This document shows, one piece after another, positions 1 to 10,457 of a stretch of DNA of 64,000 nt (the stretch's first letter is position 1; each line of letters opens with the position of its first letter). The notes under the pieces were generated by a model. The model did not search any database and was not told the DNA's origin. It was given only the letters and a program-made list of their open reading frames with translations. The position numbers and the translations under genes are program-made. This DNA comes from Choristoneura fumiferana (Eukaryota > Arthropoda > Insecta > Lepidoptera > Tortricidae): positions 634,274-698,273 of the forward strand of contig NC_133483.1 in the NCBI RefSeq assembly GCF_025370935.1. The letters are read 5' to 3'.

Positions 1-199
1 TCATTTCCCAACTGTTTAATATTTCTGAAACTGTAAATATTTCAGGATTTTTATAAAACTAACCTAACCTAACCTAAATGGTTCTACACGATGGCCCTAA
101 AATAAATCCTGAAATATTTACTGTAAAGAGTTTGCGAAATGAAAAGTTGCGAAATGAAACAGGTTGCCAAACGTTACGTTGCGAAAAGGCAGTACTCGG
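1..199 (+). repeat. TTAGG-containing inverted-arm repeat, copy 1 (cut by window start)
   Basis: Copy of a repeat also seen at 4957-5178, 36071-36137 and 36745-36974. It holds about three CCTAA units (TTAGG on the other strand, the insect telomere unit) near 61-77, a conserved 'ggttctacacgatggccct' block, and the arm 'gaaacaggttgccaaacg' ending near 176, followed by a conserved 'ggcagtactcgg' edge. The other arm lies outside the window. No coding capacity is seen, so it is probably non-autonomous; class unknown. Confidence 0.7.
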
Positions 200-1925
200 C
201 TGAGATATGTATAACGCAAAGATAAAAGTAGATAAATAGGTCATAAATATTATGAGACAATGACACCAATTGACCTAGTCCCAAACGAATTGGAGTCAAC
301 ACGGGCTGTAATCCAACAGTGCCGTGTCTGAACATGTAAAGACTCTCGCCTACATCTCGCTGCGTAAATACCTGTCTTTAACCGAATTCACGAGTAGGTA
401 TGTAAAGCACGGCAGAGCGAGACGGTTCCTGCAACTTCGCTAATACGACTATCGAATCACTATTGAGGATTTAACAAGAAGCTTCTTAAATTAAATTATG
501 TAAAAGTGGCCCAACCTTCGCTTAAGTAAGTTGTATGTAAGAACGACGTGTAAGGACACCTCGTCTAAAATTCTTCATGTACCTAATACACTTTTGTTCT
601 GAATAGTAATCTAGTTAAATACTTATTCGGAGTAAAGGTACAAACTGGGTTTTGCTTTTGAATAAATTAATGCAAAGTCTTTTTCGAGACTATCGTATGG
701 TATCCATAGGTGTTATCTGCTTAAGTATGTGACTCGACTACGCGATGTCGATCAGAATACATTTACCAATTTTAAATGATTCATGAATCTTTAGTAAAAT
801 AAAAGCTTGCAAAGATCCTAAGATCTCAGAACAAGCCCTGAGATATGGTAATCACAATCACTGAATATTCTTCCTTATAACATAGCTTCTGCGGAAAACT
901 TCAGGAAACCCAAATAGAAAGTAACTTATGAAATGAACTTTTGGTGCAGAAATATCACGTGTTTGACATTACAGAATAGAAGATACAGCACAGGGATTTG
1001 TTTTGGCTATCCTTTCAAGCACAGAGGTAGAACGAGGAGTCTTTTGGTGCTTTCTGCTCAACGGTTTCCATATGACCTTCTAACAGCGTAGGTAACTCAT
1101 GAAAACCTAATGCAGTCATTTAGGAGTTTCACTTCGGAATGACAGATAATAAGATGTAAACTCGTATTTAGCTTTATTTTGGATTATAAAAGTTGTCTCA
1201 AAAGTCTCATAAACTCTTGTGTTTGCGTCGTCGTAAGGTCACAAAAGTCCGTTTTTCGCGATTGTTTCGGTTTCTATAGCTCTAGTGATGTTAACAAATG
1301 TTATGCTCTACAAATTTTAAAATGACCGTCGACATTACTCGAGTTGTCTACGAGTTTAAAGTTCTATTATCATTGCTTAAGTGACTGGATCAACCACCAG
1401 CTAAATTGTACTCCTTACGTTCCTCACGGCCACACCTAGCTTCCTTGGATTGGAAGTCAGACTCGGGGCTCCTGGACCTGATCAATCCATCAGAGGCCTC
1501 TAAGACATCGCTCACCCGGTTATTCGACTAACGGTATATCGACCGATACATTGTCCAACGCTCGGCCGACAAAAGATCTCGTTTGCGTATACGGATCGTG
1601 CGTGCCTTGAATAGTAATGCCCCCTCGTAATAGATTTAATCGGTCGCAGCTACTGCGCCACTTCTTTTTTTAATTTGACACGCTTACTGTCTGTGACAGG
1701 CATGTGGTGGTGATAAGATTAGAGCGGCAGGATGTGCGATGACGTCGACTGCTAATGATGAAATGCTAAATTGATTGATATGAATCTAAGCTTACTAGGA
1801 GGCAAGGTGTCAAGAAGGTGACAATAGTAAGTAGTGGTCCACACTTCATATCTATATTGTAAATCCACTTACTTCGGTCATGCCATAACTACAGAACAAC
1901 ATTAGGTACTTATTTAAACCTTTTT
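200..1925. other. No recognisable gene or repeat
   Basis: I see no open frame of interest, no RNA gene and no repeat shared with the rest of the window. The stretch 1380-1640 is somewhat richer in GC and could be an old element remnant, but nothing identifies it. Confidence 0.5.
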
Positions 1926-1929
1926 CTTT

Positions 1930-1972
1930 CTATTCTATTCTATTCTGTTCTATTCTATTCTATTATATTCTA
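1930..1972. repeat. (TATTC)n microsatellite
   Basis: About eight 5-bp TATTC units with a few substitutions. Confidence 0.9.
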
Positions 1973-1993
1973 ACTTTTCTAATGTAACCGTGG

Positions 1994-2032
1994 GGGCGGT
2001 CTATGTCCAACAGTGGACGTCTTACGGTTATA
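1994..2032 (+). pseudogene. LINE ORF2 C-terminal remnant (family RTE1)
   Basis: One frame reads G-A-V-Y-V-Q-Q-W-T-S-Y-G, matching the end of a LINE reverse-transcriptase protein seen more fully at 30020-30225 (ending GEAYVQQWTSFG). Only the last dozen residues remain, so this is a 5'-truncated or decayed insertion. Confidence 0.55.
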
Positions 2033-2076
2033 GTAAAGGCTAATCTACAAAAACCATGCATGTTTTGGTAAGTACA

Positions 2077-2130
2077 GAAAGATCATTATTGCCAAGAACA
2101 ATGCGCCGCAAGAAACTTGGCAGAAAGTCC
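2077..2130 (-). mobile_element. LINE family B 3'-end fragment
   Basis: The reverse complement carries the 'aagtttcttgcggcgcatt' core and the 'ttggcaataatgatc' block found in the 3' ends at 38350-38780, 59700-60125 and 62588-62760. A short open frame across it (2056-2385) also runs into the next MITE and is not taken as a gene. Confidence 0.7.
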
Positions 2131-2261
2131 TCGCTTCATGCGCTCACGTGTAGCGCAACTCAACTTTTAGTTTATTTGGCGAAGTTTCGTCTCACTTGTG
2201 TGCATAAAACTGCACACATCGAAGTGATTTTAGAACTCCGCACTTGCTTTTTATTTGATCT

Positions 2262-2396
2262 GGGGGCTACTAAGAAATTCAAAAATCGAAGTTCATGTCG
2301 TATCGTCCCTCTCACTCTCGTATTAAATAATATTAGCGTCAGCGGGACCACAAGATACGAACTTTGTAAATTTTGCACTTTGTAGTATATAGGGCC
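2262..2396. mobile_element. MITE family A, diverged copy
   Basis: A near-palindromic element of about 130 bp. The left arm 'gggggctactaagaaattc' and the 'cgtccctctcactctcg' core match the copies at 4091-4225, 16929-17062 and 40765-40887. The arms are imperfect here, so this is an old copy. Two overlapping short open frames on opposite strands result from the palindrome. Confidence 0.7.
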
Positions 2397-2719
2397 TGAA
2401 TTGTAAAGGTAGATCAAAAGCCTCAATTTCCCTTTTAGGGGTCAAAAACCCTCCACCGATGCGCGCTTCCCAGCTTATCTAAAGTGGGTATTAGAATATT
2501 TTTCATTCCTTGAAATATTAATGGTGTTTGAAGCATTAAGAGCATTATGATCACCCTTGTTTTTGTACGCGATTTGCATCCCGTGGCTGCATTACGCCGG
2601 ACGTATTCGGCAACACGTATATAAATAAAGATAAACATTGGAGGGTAGTTTGCATGTGCGGGGCAGTGGTATGGATGGTTTGCGGACTGTATTTATGTTT
2701 TAACTAGCATTTTAACCCG
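2397..2719. other. No recognisable feature
   Basis: AT-rich unique-looking sequence between two repeats; nothing identified. Confidence 0.4.
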
Positions 2720-2722
2720 TGG

Positions 2723-3028
2723 CTTCGGCCATTGGAAATACCACATTGGAAACACCTTTGCAGGTGGTAGGACCTTGTGCAAGGTCCGTCCGGATTGCTA
2801 CCACCATCTTACTCGCTAATCCTGCCGTGAAACAGCAGTGCTTGCACTGTTGTGTTTCGGCGTGGAGAGTAAGACCGCCGGCGAAATAACTGGCACTTGA
2901 GGTATTCCATCTTAGGCCTCTAGGTTGGCAACGCATCTGCAATACCCTGGTGTTGCAGTTGTCTATGGGCGGTGGTGATCTCTTACCATCAGGAGACCCA
3001 CTTGCTCGTTTGCCATCCAGTAGAATAA
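2723..3028 (-). repeat. Interspersed repeat R1
   Basis: Minus-strand copy of a repeat whose plus sense starts 'cgactggatggcaaacgagc', passes through 'cataaacatctgcaacacca' and ends in a GC-rich block with 'accttgcacaaggtcctacc'. Other copies lie at 3233-3482 (+), 3483-3623 (-) and 54710-54975 (+). It has no convincing coding frame. It is probably a non-autonomous element or the 3' part of a LINE; not classified. Confidence 0.75.
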
Positions 3029-3084
3029 AAAAAAAAAAAAAAACAGAAACATTTTCAATCTTAGAGTTTGGCCTGAAATAAGTC

Positions 3085-3222
3085 TATCTATCCCAGTGTA
3101 TAGATATAATGTCAGCACAGGCCTAGCTCCTCTCAGTGTAAGACGGCTCGGATCGTAGTTCTCACGCGAGCCCAGTGCGGTTTGGAAACCACACACACAC
3201 ACTATGGAATTGCTTCGCAGGT
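3085..3222 (-). mobile_element. tRNA-headed SINE, 3' fragment
   Basis: The reverse complement matches the central and 3' part of the SINE seen whole at 39003-39304: 'tgcgaagcaattc', an expanded CA/TG run, 'cgcactgggctcgcg' and 'aggcctgtgc'. The tRNA-like head is missing. Confidence 0.7.
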
Positions 3223-3232
3223 TTTTTTATTT

Positions 3233-3623
3233 TATTTTTTATTCGACTGGATGGCAAACGAGCAAGTGGGTCTCCTGATGGTAAGAGATCACCACTGCCC
3301 ATAAACATCTGCAACACCAGGGGTATTTCAGACACATTGCCAATCTAGAGGCCTAAGATGGGATACCTTACGTCCAGTAATTTCACCGGCTATCTTACTC
3401 TCCACGCCAAAAAACACGGCAGGGTTACCGAGCAAGATGGTGGTAGCAATCCGGGCGGACCTTGCACAAGGTTCTACCACCACTGGCACTTGAGGTATCC
3501 CATCTTAGGCCTCTAGGTTGGCAACGCATCTGCAATACCCCTGGTGTTGCAGATGTTTATGGGCGGTGGTGATCTCTTACCATCAGGAAGACCAATTGCT
3601 CGTTTGCCATCCACTCGAATAAA
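3233..3623. repeat. Head-to-head pair of R1 copies (foldback)
   Basis: A plus-sense R1 copy (3233-3482) abuts a shorter minus-sense copy (3483-3623). The two share about 140 bp in opposite orientation, so the pair can fold into a hairpin. The junction falls inside R1, which suggests insertion of one copy into another or a rearrangement. Confidence 0.7.
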
Positions 3624-3691
3624 AATAATAATAATCCAGAATTGTTATTCAAATGCCAGATCTGTCGGCATACGTGAGCAAACCCGTGGGT

Positions 3692-3795
3692 GAAGGCTTA
3701 CTCATCTAAGCCTGTATACGTCTCACTGCAGGACATAGGTCTCGTCTCAGAATGAGATGACTTGGGTCATATTCCCATGGGGCTGCGGAGAGGAC
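3692..3795 (-). mobile_element. SINE 3' fragment, diverged
   Basis: The reverse complement resembles the SINE tail (gaggcctgtg-like, 'cagtgagacgtatacagg' and a cccatggg block). Head and middle are lost. Confidence 0.5.
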
Positions 3796-4006
3796 ACGGA
3801 TTAAACTACTATCCTAGGCTACCGCTGGGGTAAAGGCTAGTATTAAATAAAGTGATGAATTTATGACCAACAATCCTACGTGCCTCGTATAATTCCAAAA
3901 GCAACTACATTTTTATTTCCCACTGGTTTTAAAAAAATCCTTTAAAGCTAGTCCATAGTGTCCATACTTAGTTAAATATTCTCAAAGTACCTACATAGTA
4001 AATTAG

Positions 4007-4274
4007 TACAGTCACCAGCACCAATATTTGACTCAACAAGCATGCAAATATCTGATAGGACTCTATTTCTAGGGCCGGAAGGACGTGTTAGCAGGGCTAC
4101 TACGAAACTCAAAACTCGAAGTTCGTGTCGTATGTGGTCCCTCTGACATTTATACTATTTAATGCGAGAGTGAGAGGGACGGTACGATACGAACTTCGAT
4201 TTTCGAACTTCGGAGTAGGCCCTCTGATATTTTTGCACGCTCCGCTGTGGCAGATATTAATGCTGGTGACTGTA
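4007..4274. mobile_element. MITE family B with a nested MITE A
   Basis: The ends are inverted repeats: 'tacagtcaccagca' at 4007-4020 and 'tgctggtgactgta' at 4261-4274. Inner parts also mirror each other ('aatatttg' / 'cagatatt'). The middle is filled by a MITE A copy, so this element was here first. Confidence 0.75.
4091..4225. mobile_element. MITE family A, nested copy
   Basis: The left arm 'gcagggctactacgaaactc' is mirrored by 'ttcggagtaggccctc'. The arms pair over roughly 50 bp around a short centre, so a transcript would form a long hairpin. It sits inside MITE B. Confidence 0.8.
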
Positions 4275-4275
4275 C

Positions 4276-4956
4276 TAGTAAAGTCTGTATAGACTCTTTA
4301 TATCAAGAAACTGTGTCTGTCTAATTCCAGCCTTAAACAAACTAAGAACTAAAGTTTGTTACAAACTTCGACAGCGCCTTGAACTTGGACTCTGTAGCGG
4401 TAGAAACCCAAACTATACTCCAGAAAAGCTTGCAAACAGCGTTAATAACTAGCCGCAAATATCGGCCACAACCAAAACAACGTTTAATAAAACGGTCGAA
4501 TAAAGTAAATCCTTGTTGAGTCGGCTCGGTTAAAAGATCAATAAAGTGGCGATATGGGGATATCTACGCATATATACGCGTACCGATAGTGGAACGATGT
4601 CTGCCCATAATATTCTTTGGGGTGCATCTCATTTGGCGTAAGAACCTGCCTTTGTCAACATTGCTGGGGGCGGAAAATCGATACTGGCCGCAAACGGAAG
4701 CCGATCATCACTGTCTTGTCTCTGCTAATTCACTATTTGAATTTTGGAATTTTGAAATTTTGTGTTCGGTATGCCGTGTTCTGATTTTAAGTTTAATTTT
4801 TCTGTTCGATCTTTTGGATGGTGTTATGCATGACGTGCGTGGTTATTAGTTTCGATAGATTGAAGATTATTTGGCGATTAAAATTAACTAATATAACTGT
4901 GAGTTAAGTGCTAACCCGTTAATTTGGTATCAAAATATATGTGTGGAAAACGGACA
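4276..4956. other. No supported gene
   Basis: An 86-codon open frame at 4589-4849 has no recognisable domain and ordinary AT-rich composition. It is not called a gene. No repeat shared with the window was seen. Confidence 0.45.
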
Positions 4957-5178
4957 CTGCCTTTTGGCCTTTGGCAACGTAAAGTTTGGCAACCTGTTTC
5001 ATTTCGCAACTTTTCATTTCGAAAACTCTTAAACTGTAAATATTTCACGATTTATGTCAGGGCCTTCGTGTAGAACCCTTTAGGTTAGGTTAGGTTAGTT
5101 TTATAAAAATCCTGAAATATTTACAGGTTCAGAAATATTAAACAGTTGGGAATTGAAAAGTTGCGAAATGAAACCGTC
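4957..5178 (-). repeat. TTAGG-containing inverted-arm repeat, copy 2
   Basis: Opposite orientation to copy 1. It holds the arm 'tttggcaacctgtttcattt', a block of three to four TTAGG units near 5081-5098, and the mirrored arm 'gttgcgaaatgaaac' near 5160-5174. Confidence 0.75.
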
Positions 5179-5448
5179 ATTCCTAATCATAACTAGATGG
5201 TTTAATTTTGGTTTAATTTTTAAATCTCGACCTTACAAAGCACTAAGTAAAAACCTAAATATTAAGTCAATTTTAAACACTTCATTTTAATAACCATTAG
5301 AACAATAATAATTTTGCAGTGATAAAACCTATTGTTATTGTAAGTAATCATTCTTTTTTACAATAGTTTAGTGCGACAAAAACGTGCTGGGACAAATTGG
5401 CACCCAAACTGAGCTTATGTATACTCTGTTCTAGACAATCCCTTGTCA

Positions 5449-5548
5449 NNNNNNNNNNNNNNNNNNNNNNNNNNNNNNNNNNNNNNNNNNNNNNNNNNNN
5501 NNNNNNNNNNNNNNNNNNNNNNNNNNNNNNNNNNNNNNNNNNNNNNNN
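5449..5548. other. Assembly gap of exactly 100 N
   Basis: A run of 100 N. The round number suggests a placeholder of unknown true length. It hides the 5' part of the LINE that follows; short open frames running through it are artefacts. Confidence 0.98.
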
Positions 5549-5606
5549 AAAAAACGTTCCTATCAGAGAAAGTGAAACGAAAAACACACTCCATTCATAT
5601 GGTTAG

Positions 5607-6023
5607 CAGCCTTGGGAATCGGTCTCCTGCCCTATTAAGTCATCGGATATCAAAGATATCTACAGAATAAAGAATAAGAAGGAAAATACAAATAACTCGG
5701 CTATTATTGTGGAAACCACATCGACACTAATTCGGAATGACATATTAAAGTTGTCTAAGGCGTTTAATTTGAAAAAACAGTGAAAACTTCGAGCGAAGCA
5801 CTTGGGTATGGTGACTAACCCGAACACCCCTATCTTTATATCTGAACAACTTACCCTGCGAGCCTCTAGATTGCACTTCCTTGCTAGGGAACTGAAAAAG
5901 AAGGGAAACTTCAAGCACTGTTGGACGAGTTACGGTAATGTTTACCTTCGAAAGGATGACAATTCCGAAGTGTTTTTGATTACTAATGAGAAACAGATTG
6001 AGAGACTAGCTAAAGAGGACTGA
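5607..6023 (+). pseudogene. LINE ORF1, C-terminal part (FP25K-like domain)
   Basis: After a TAG at 5604 the frame reads ...DIKDIYRIKNK...IIVETTSTL..., meets an in-frame TGA at 5781-5783, and continues KLRAKHLGMVTNPNTPIFIS...LHFLARELKKKG...YGNVYLRKDDNS to a TGA at 6021-6023. The 'PIFISEQLT', 'LHFLAREL' and 'VYLRKD' blocks are what I recognise as the C-terminal domain of lepidopteran LINE ORF1 proteins, related to the FP25K family. Known role of such proteins: binding the element RNA in a particle. The internal TGA makes this copy non-functional unless read through. The N-terminus is missing because of the gap. Confidence 0.7.
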
Positions 6024-7091
6024 CAACTGGCTTGTTTATTTTTATGTACTTATATAAAATACTCTGATCTCAGTTCTGATTTGGTGTGGAAAATCTCTAA
6101 ACATAATCTGTTTGTAACAAACAGCAATGCAAGATGTGGTGACTTTGTCCGACTGCCTGTGGTCTTATGTAGTCCTGGTGCGTTGCGTGGTTATTCTTAT
6201 TTTTCCTTTATAAAAATCATAAATAATGAACAGTGTGATGACCTGCACCTACTGCATCTGGTTTCATGTGGTCCTAGTACATTGCGTTGCTGTTTTCGTT
6301 TAGCCGTGGGAACAATTTATTTTTCTTTGTTTATATTTCCGCAGTGTGTTGCCCAGTTCATACTGCAATTGGTTTTATGTCGTCCTGGTGCATCGCTTCA
6401 CTGTTTCCATTTATTTACAATTATTTTTGTGCATCAGGGTCTTGGGTTATACTCACTGCCTATTATTTTATGTGGCCCTAGTACATTATTTAACTATTCA
6501 CATTCTATGTTTTACATTGGTATTCAACTTGAAGTCTTAAGTTTCAATACTCTATGTCGCCCTGGTAGCGAAAACTCAGCTTTTTGCCTATTTAAATTAG
6601 ATAAAAATTACATGAACAACATTGAGAGTACTCATGGGTTGCTATGTACTCCTAGTACCCATGATGTAATTCTAATACTGTACACAACTGTTTATGGCAT
6701 GTTTTCTTTAATTGTTTTTAAGATCACCTATCGGCAACTCTGCTTGCCTAGTAACAAATGGTATATTTTAGAATTGTTTACACTCTCACACACGCATACA
6801 CACACACGTACAAAAAATACCTATCAAGCCTATACTGTACAAATCTATAACTGCACATTCTACATACATAAAATTCTCAACCAAAACAACACTTCACAAC
6901 TATTATGTACTACTTCATTATCTCTTCTTATTGAAATGACAGATCCCATTGTAGTCGAGGACACTGATCTGTGCGTACCGTGCTCTTCTCATTTAATCAA
7001 ATACATACCTTTAATTTGCCTTAAAGCTGAATATGATTGTACATCAAATAACACTTTTAACCTTTTTCTAAACAAAAAAAACTCGACGTAA
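6024..7091 (+). CDS. Repeat-bearing 355-codon frame between ORF1 and ORF2
   Basis: Directly after the ORF1 TGA, in the same phase, 355 codons stay open to a TAA at 7089-7091. Starting at ATG would need a late codon near 6507; TTG at 6081 is the earliest near-start. The protein repeats a short motif, L-C-x-P followed by G-A/S or S-T: LCSPGAL, SCGPSTL, LCRPGAS, LCGPSTL, LCRPGSE, LCTPSTH, LCLPSNK, with weaker LCTTSLS and LCVPCSS. At DNA level the 'tatgt' of the motif falls at about 6166, 6265, 6376, 6469, 6553, 6643, 6739 and 6904. All spacings are multiples of three though they vary from 84 to 165. The first six units alternate CCTGGT and CCTAGT. I know no family with this pattern. It may be an ORF1 extension, a separate ORF or a decayed satellite-like spacer. 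Confidence 0.5.
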   Translation, partial: QLACLFLCTYIKYSDLSSDLVWKISKHNLFVTNSNARCGDFVRLPVVLCSPGALRGYSYFSFIKIINNEQCDDLHLLHLVSCGPSTLRCCFRLAVGTIYFSLFIFPQCVAQFILQLVLCRPGASLHCFHLFTIIFVHQGLGLYSLPIILCGPSTLFNYSHSMFYIGIQLEVLSFNTLCRPGSENSAFCLFKLDKNYMNNIESTHGLLCTPSTHDVILILYTTVYGMFSLIVFKITYRQLCLPSNKWYILELFTLSHTHTHTRTKNTYQAYTVQIYNCTFYIHKILNQNNTSQLLCTTSLSLLIEMTDPIVVEDTDLCVPCSSHLIKYIPLICLKAEYDCTSNNTFNLFLNKKNST

Positions 7092-10000
7092 TGTCTAGTC
7101 AACTTATGATTATAGATGATATTGATAATACTGAATAGCCCATTCTTTTGTATGTGATCCTCAGGACCTCAAACAACACTTACCTTTGCACTCTAACTAC
7201 CTCTCTATAGTATCGCAAAATATTCGGAGCATATATTGTAACTTCACTGATTTCCAAATTACCCTAACACAACTCGAAATAGTGCCGGACATTATAATTT
7301 TTAACTGAATGTCGGCTATAACAATTAAACCTATTCCTCAATTGAGTCAATATACCTCTTTGCAACACAAAACTTATTAAACCAAAATGATGGGGTTGTT
7401 GTTTACTTTAAGGATAACCTTAATGCGTCTGTGAGGAATTAAACTTATTAAATGCAACGTGTGTGCAAATCAAAGTATCTAAGTTAACAATTTTAGGAAT
7501 TTATAGGTCACCCTCATGGGCTAATGCTCAACAATTCATACATTCCTTAAGTAACCACTTGGACTCTATAAAAACCTCACCTAACATAGTCATAGCTGGA
7601 GATATAAACATTAACTTAATCCCTCGCGAAGAGGAGCAATTTTATGAGAATATTAACCGTCAATCTTACCTCAATATGTTAAGTACTCATGGAATCCTCC
7701 CTGGCCTTCTTAGTCCCACAAGACTGAGCAATTGTTTAGATCATTTTATGCTGAAAATCTCTAAAAAAAACACAACTGCATACACAGCAGTTCTCAATAC
7801 TTCCATAACTGACCACTGTACCACATTTCTTGCTCTGAATGGTAACCAGTGTAGGGTTTCAAACATAGCTAAAAATAACAAAATTGACTATGAAAATGCT
7901 AAGAAAAAACTATGTGAAAAAAACTTAGATACTCTACTTAAGTGTAACGACCCAACTCAGCTCATTGAAATTCTTACAAATAATATAAACGAGGCGATCA
8001 GGGAGAGTACAGTAGTTAAATGCATACCTAGAAATCAGCGTAATATCAAACCTTGGATCACACCAGGTGTATTGCGTTGTATAAACAACAGGAACAGGAT
8101 GCAGCTAAGGCTCCGTTCAGAACCGGATAATGAGATACTAAGGATCACATACACTAGATATCGGAATTTTACTAATAAGGTAATTAAATCACTTAAACGC
8201 AAACATGATCGACTATTGTTAGAAAAAAATGCTATGAACTCTAAGGCACTCTGGTCATCAATCAAATCTATAACAAATTATAAACCAACGAAATCGAATA
8301 ATACTGAACTGTTAAAACATAAAGCAACCCCTGAGGAGTCTGTAAACTTCGCAAATGACTTTTTTACCAACATTGGTAAGAATTTAGCCGATGACATAAT
8401 ATCTTTTAATTCTCATAACAATAATTATTTTAATAATCAGCGAACTTCGCCTATTGCCCCTTCGTCCTCTTTTGTCCTCTTGGATACGGACCCAACTGAA
8501 ATAACTAGCACTCTAATGTCGCTCAAATCAGATAGCTCACCTGGGCATGACGGTGTATCTATTAAATTCCTAAAGAACTGTTCTGAAATTTTTCCCATCA
8601 TTAGTCATCTGGCGAATCTCTTTTTAATGAAGGACTCTTCCCAGCTCCACTCAAAAAAGCGCTGGTCACGCCTGTTTATAAGAATGGGGAGAGGTCTAAC
8701 CCTAATAATTACAGACCAATCTCGGTACTTACTGCTATTTCCAAAATATTAGAAAAATTAATTAACAACAGATTAGTCTCATATCTTAATAAATTTAATC
8801 TACTTTCGGAATCACAATTTGGTTTTAGGAAGGGCAAATCAACCGAGGACGCTATTGTTAAAATTAACATCACTACTCTGTAATGAAGTAGACAAGGGCA
8901 ATAAATCACTGGCAATCTTTCTAGACCTAAAAAAAGCCTTTGATACGGTCTCTCTCCCTATCCTTGTAAACAGACTGGAGCAGCTAGGTGTTAGGGGTAA
9001 AGCGCTTGATTTGTTGTCGGATTATTTATCTGACCGGTGCCAAAGTGTAAGGGTTGGTAACTACATAAGTAGTGATTCTCTGGTCTATTATGTGTCCCAC
9101 AGGGCAGTGTCCTTGGTCCCACTCTCTTTCTTATTTATCTCAATGATCTCACTAACATGAAAATTAAAGACGGACACATTATCTCTTATGCGGATGACAC
9201 TGTAGTTGTATTTACTGGGAGTGGTGGGACTCACTGCATTGTGTGGCTGAACGAGGCTTGCAACTTATAAATTCTTGGCTAAGAAGTAATTTACTTACTC
9301 TTAATATCACGAAAACTAACTATATCTGTTTCTCTAAAACTAATAGTACACAACCATCCAGTGAACTTAGGTTGAAAATTCACACCTGTAACCCTCCTTT
9401 AACTTCCACTGTGACTGCTCTTATTTGAACAGAGTCTCCTCAACCAAATATCTGGCATCATTATTGACCAGCGTTTATCATGGCATCCTCACATCGAGTA
9501 CATCAACAATAGAATTCGCAAGCTTATATGGATATTCAAAATTCTTAGGCACATAGCTGACTCTTCGCTGTTGGTTCGCATATACATTTCTTTGGCGCAA
9601 TCAATAATGACTTACTGTATTCCGGTATGGGGTGGTGCTTCTAAAGTTAAGTTTCTGAATGAAGTTGAAAGAGGCAGAGGTGCCTACTTAAGACAATGTT
9701 TTTTAAACCTTATAGATACCCAACGACAGAGTTATACAATTGCTGCAAGGTCTTAAGTATGCGCAAACTCTATATTTTGCGGGCAATCCTTAAACTACAT
9801 AATAACCTAATTTTCAAAAACTCAGACTACCAAGCCTAGGAGAGCCATCACTGTGGCGCCTGTACCATCTTTTAAATCTGTGTTTGCAAGGAGACAGTAC
9901 TGTATACAATCACCGCACATGTATAATGTAATCAACAAGAAAATACAAATTTACCCTTTAAACCAATTTCATTGTAAAAAGGCGTTAGTTAGGTATATAA

Positions 10001-10095
10001 TGGATCTCACCTACATTGAAACTGAAGAAATCCTTATTGAACTGAATTCTGATATATCAAATACAAGAATGTTGTTTTGTGTGCTGTATGAGTAG
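7091..10095 (+). pseudogene. LINE ORF2: endonuclease and reverse transcriptase, frameshifted
   Basis: The ATG at 7091-7093 overlaps the upstream TAA. The reading starts MSSQLMIIDDIDNTE, shifts frame, then continues HSFVCDPQDLKQHL...SIVSQNIRSIYCNF, the start of the endonuclease domain. Later blocks: 'IYRSPSW' (about 7500), 'IAGDININL' (about 7592-7620), 'SITDHC' (about 7801). The reverse transcriptase follows: 'DSSPGHDGVS' (about 8530), 'PNNYRPIS' (8701-8724), 'FGFRKGKST' (8818-8844), 'LDLKKAFDT' (about 8921-8948), 'PQGSVLGP' (about 9097-9120) and the catalytic YADD (9187-9198). C-terminal 'YISLAQSIMTYCIPVWGG' lies near 9583-9636. There are stops or shifts near 7136, 7303, 7433, 8630, 8880, 9090, 9240 and 9427, so the product is dead. 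Restored length of about 1,000 residues is usual. Confidence 0.85.
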
Positions 10096-10161
10096 TATGG
10101 TTGTAATGTAAAGCTAGATATTCACATGTGCAAACACACAAGGAAACATTCACACACCACA

Positions 10162-10162
<1 letters not shown>

Positions 10163-10219
<57 letters not shown>
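10163..10219. repeat. (CA)n microsatellite in the LINE 3' region
   Basis: About 28 CA units just after the end of ORF2. They also produce a spurious minus-strand Cys-Val open frame. Confidence 0.95.
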
Positions 10220-10220
<1 letters not shown>

Positions 10221-10403
10221 ACATACAACATACACACTTGTTTTTTAACCTAGGTATAAGTTCCTATTATTGTTACGAGCGTAGACTGTAATTATAAATA
10301 AAAATATTTCTGGAAGAGCGGGGTCTCCTGCTACAGGTAACCTACTTACCTACTAGGAGGCCTCAAACTATACATGTAAACGACACAGTTATAACAATTA
10401 ATT

Positions 10404-10407
10404 ATTT

Positions 10408-10457
<50 letters not shown>

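Noticed and set aside
1..199. True telomere end at the window start because of CCTAA units
   Set aside because: Only three units, and the same units occur inside other copies of the element far away.
4589..4849. 86-codon open frame as a gene
   Set aside because: No domain, no supporting signals, AT-rich composition; likely chance.
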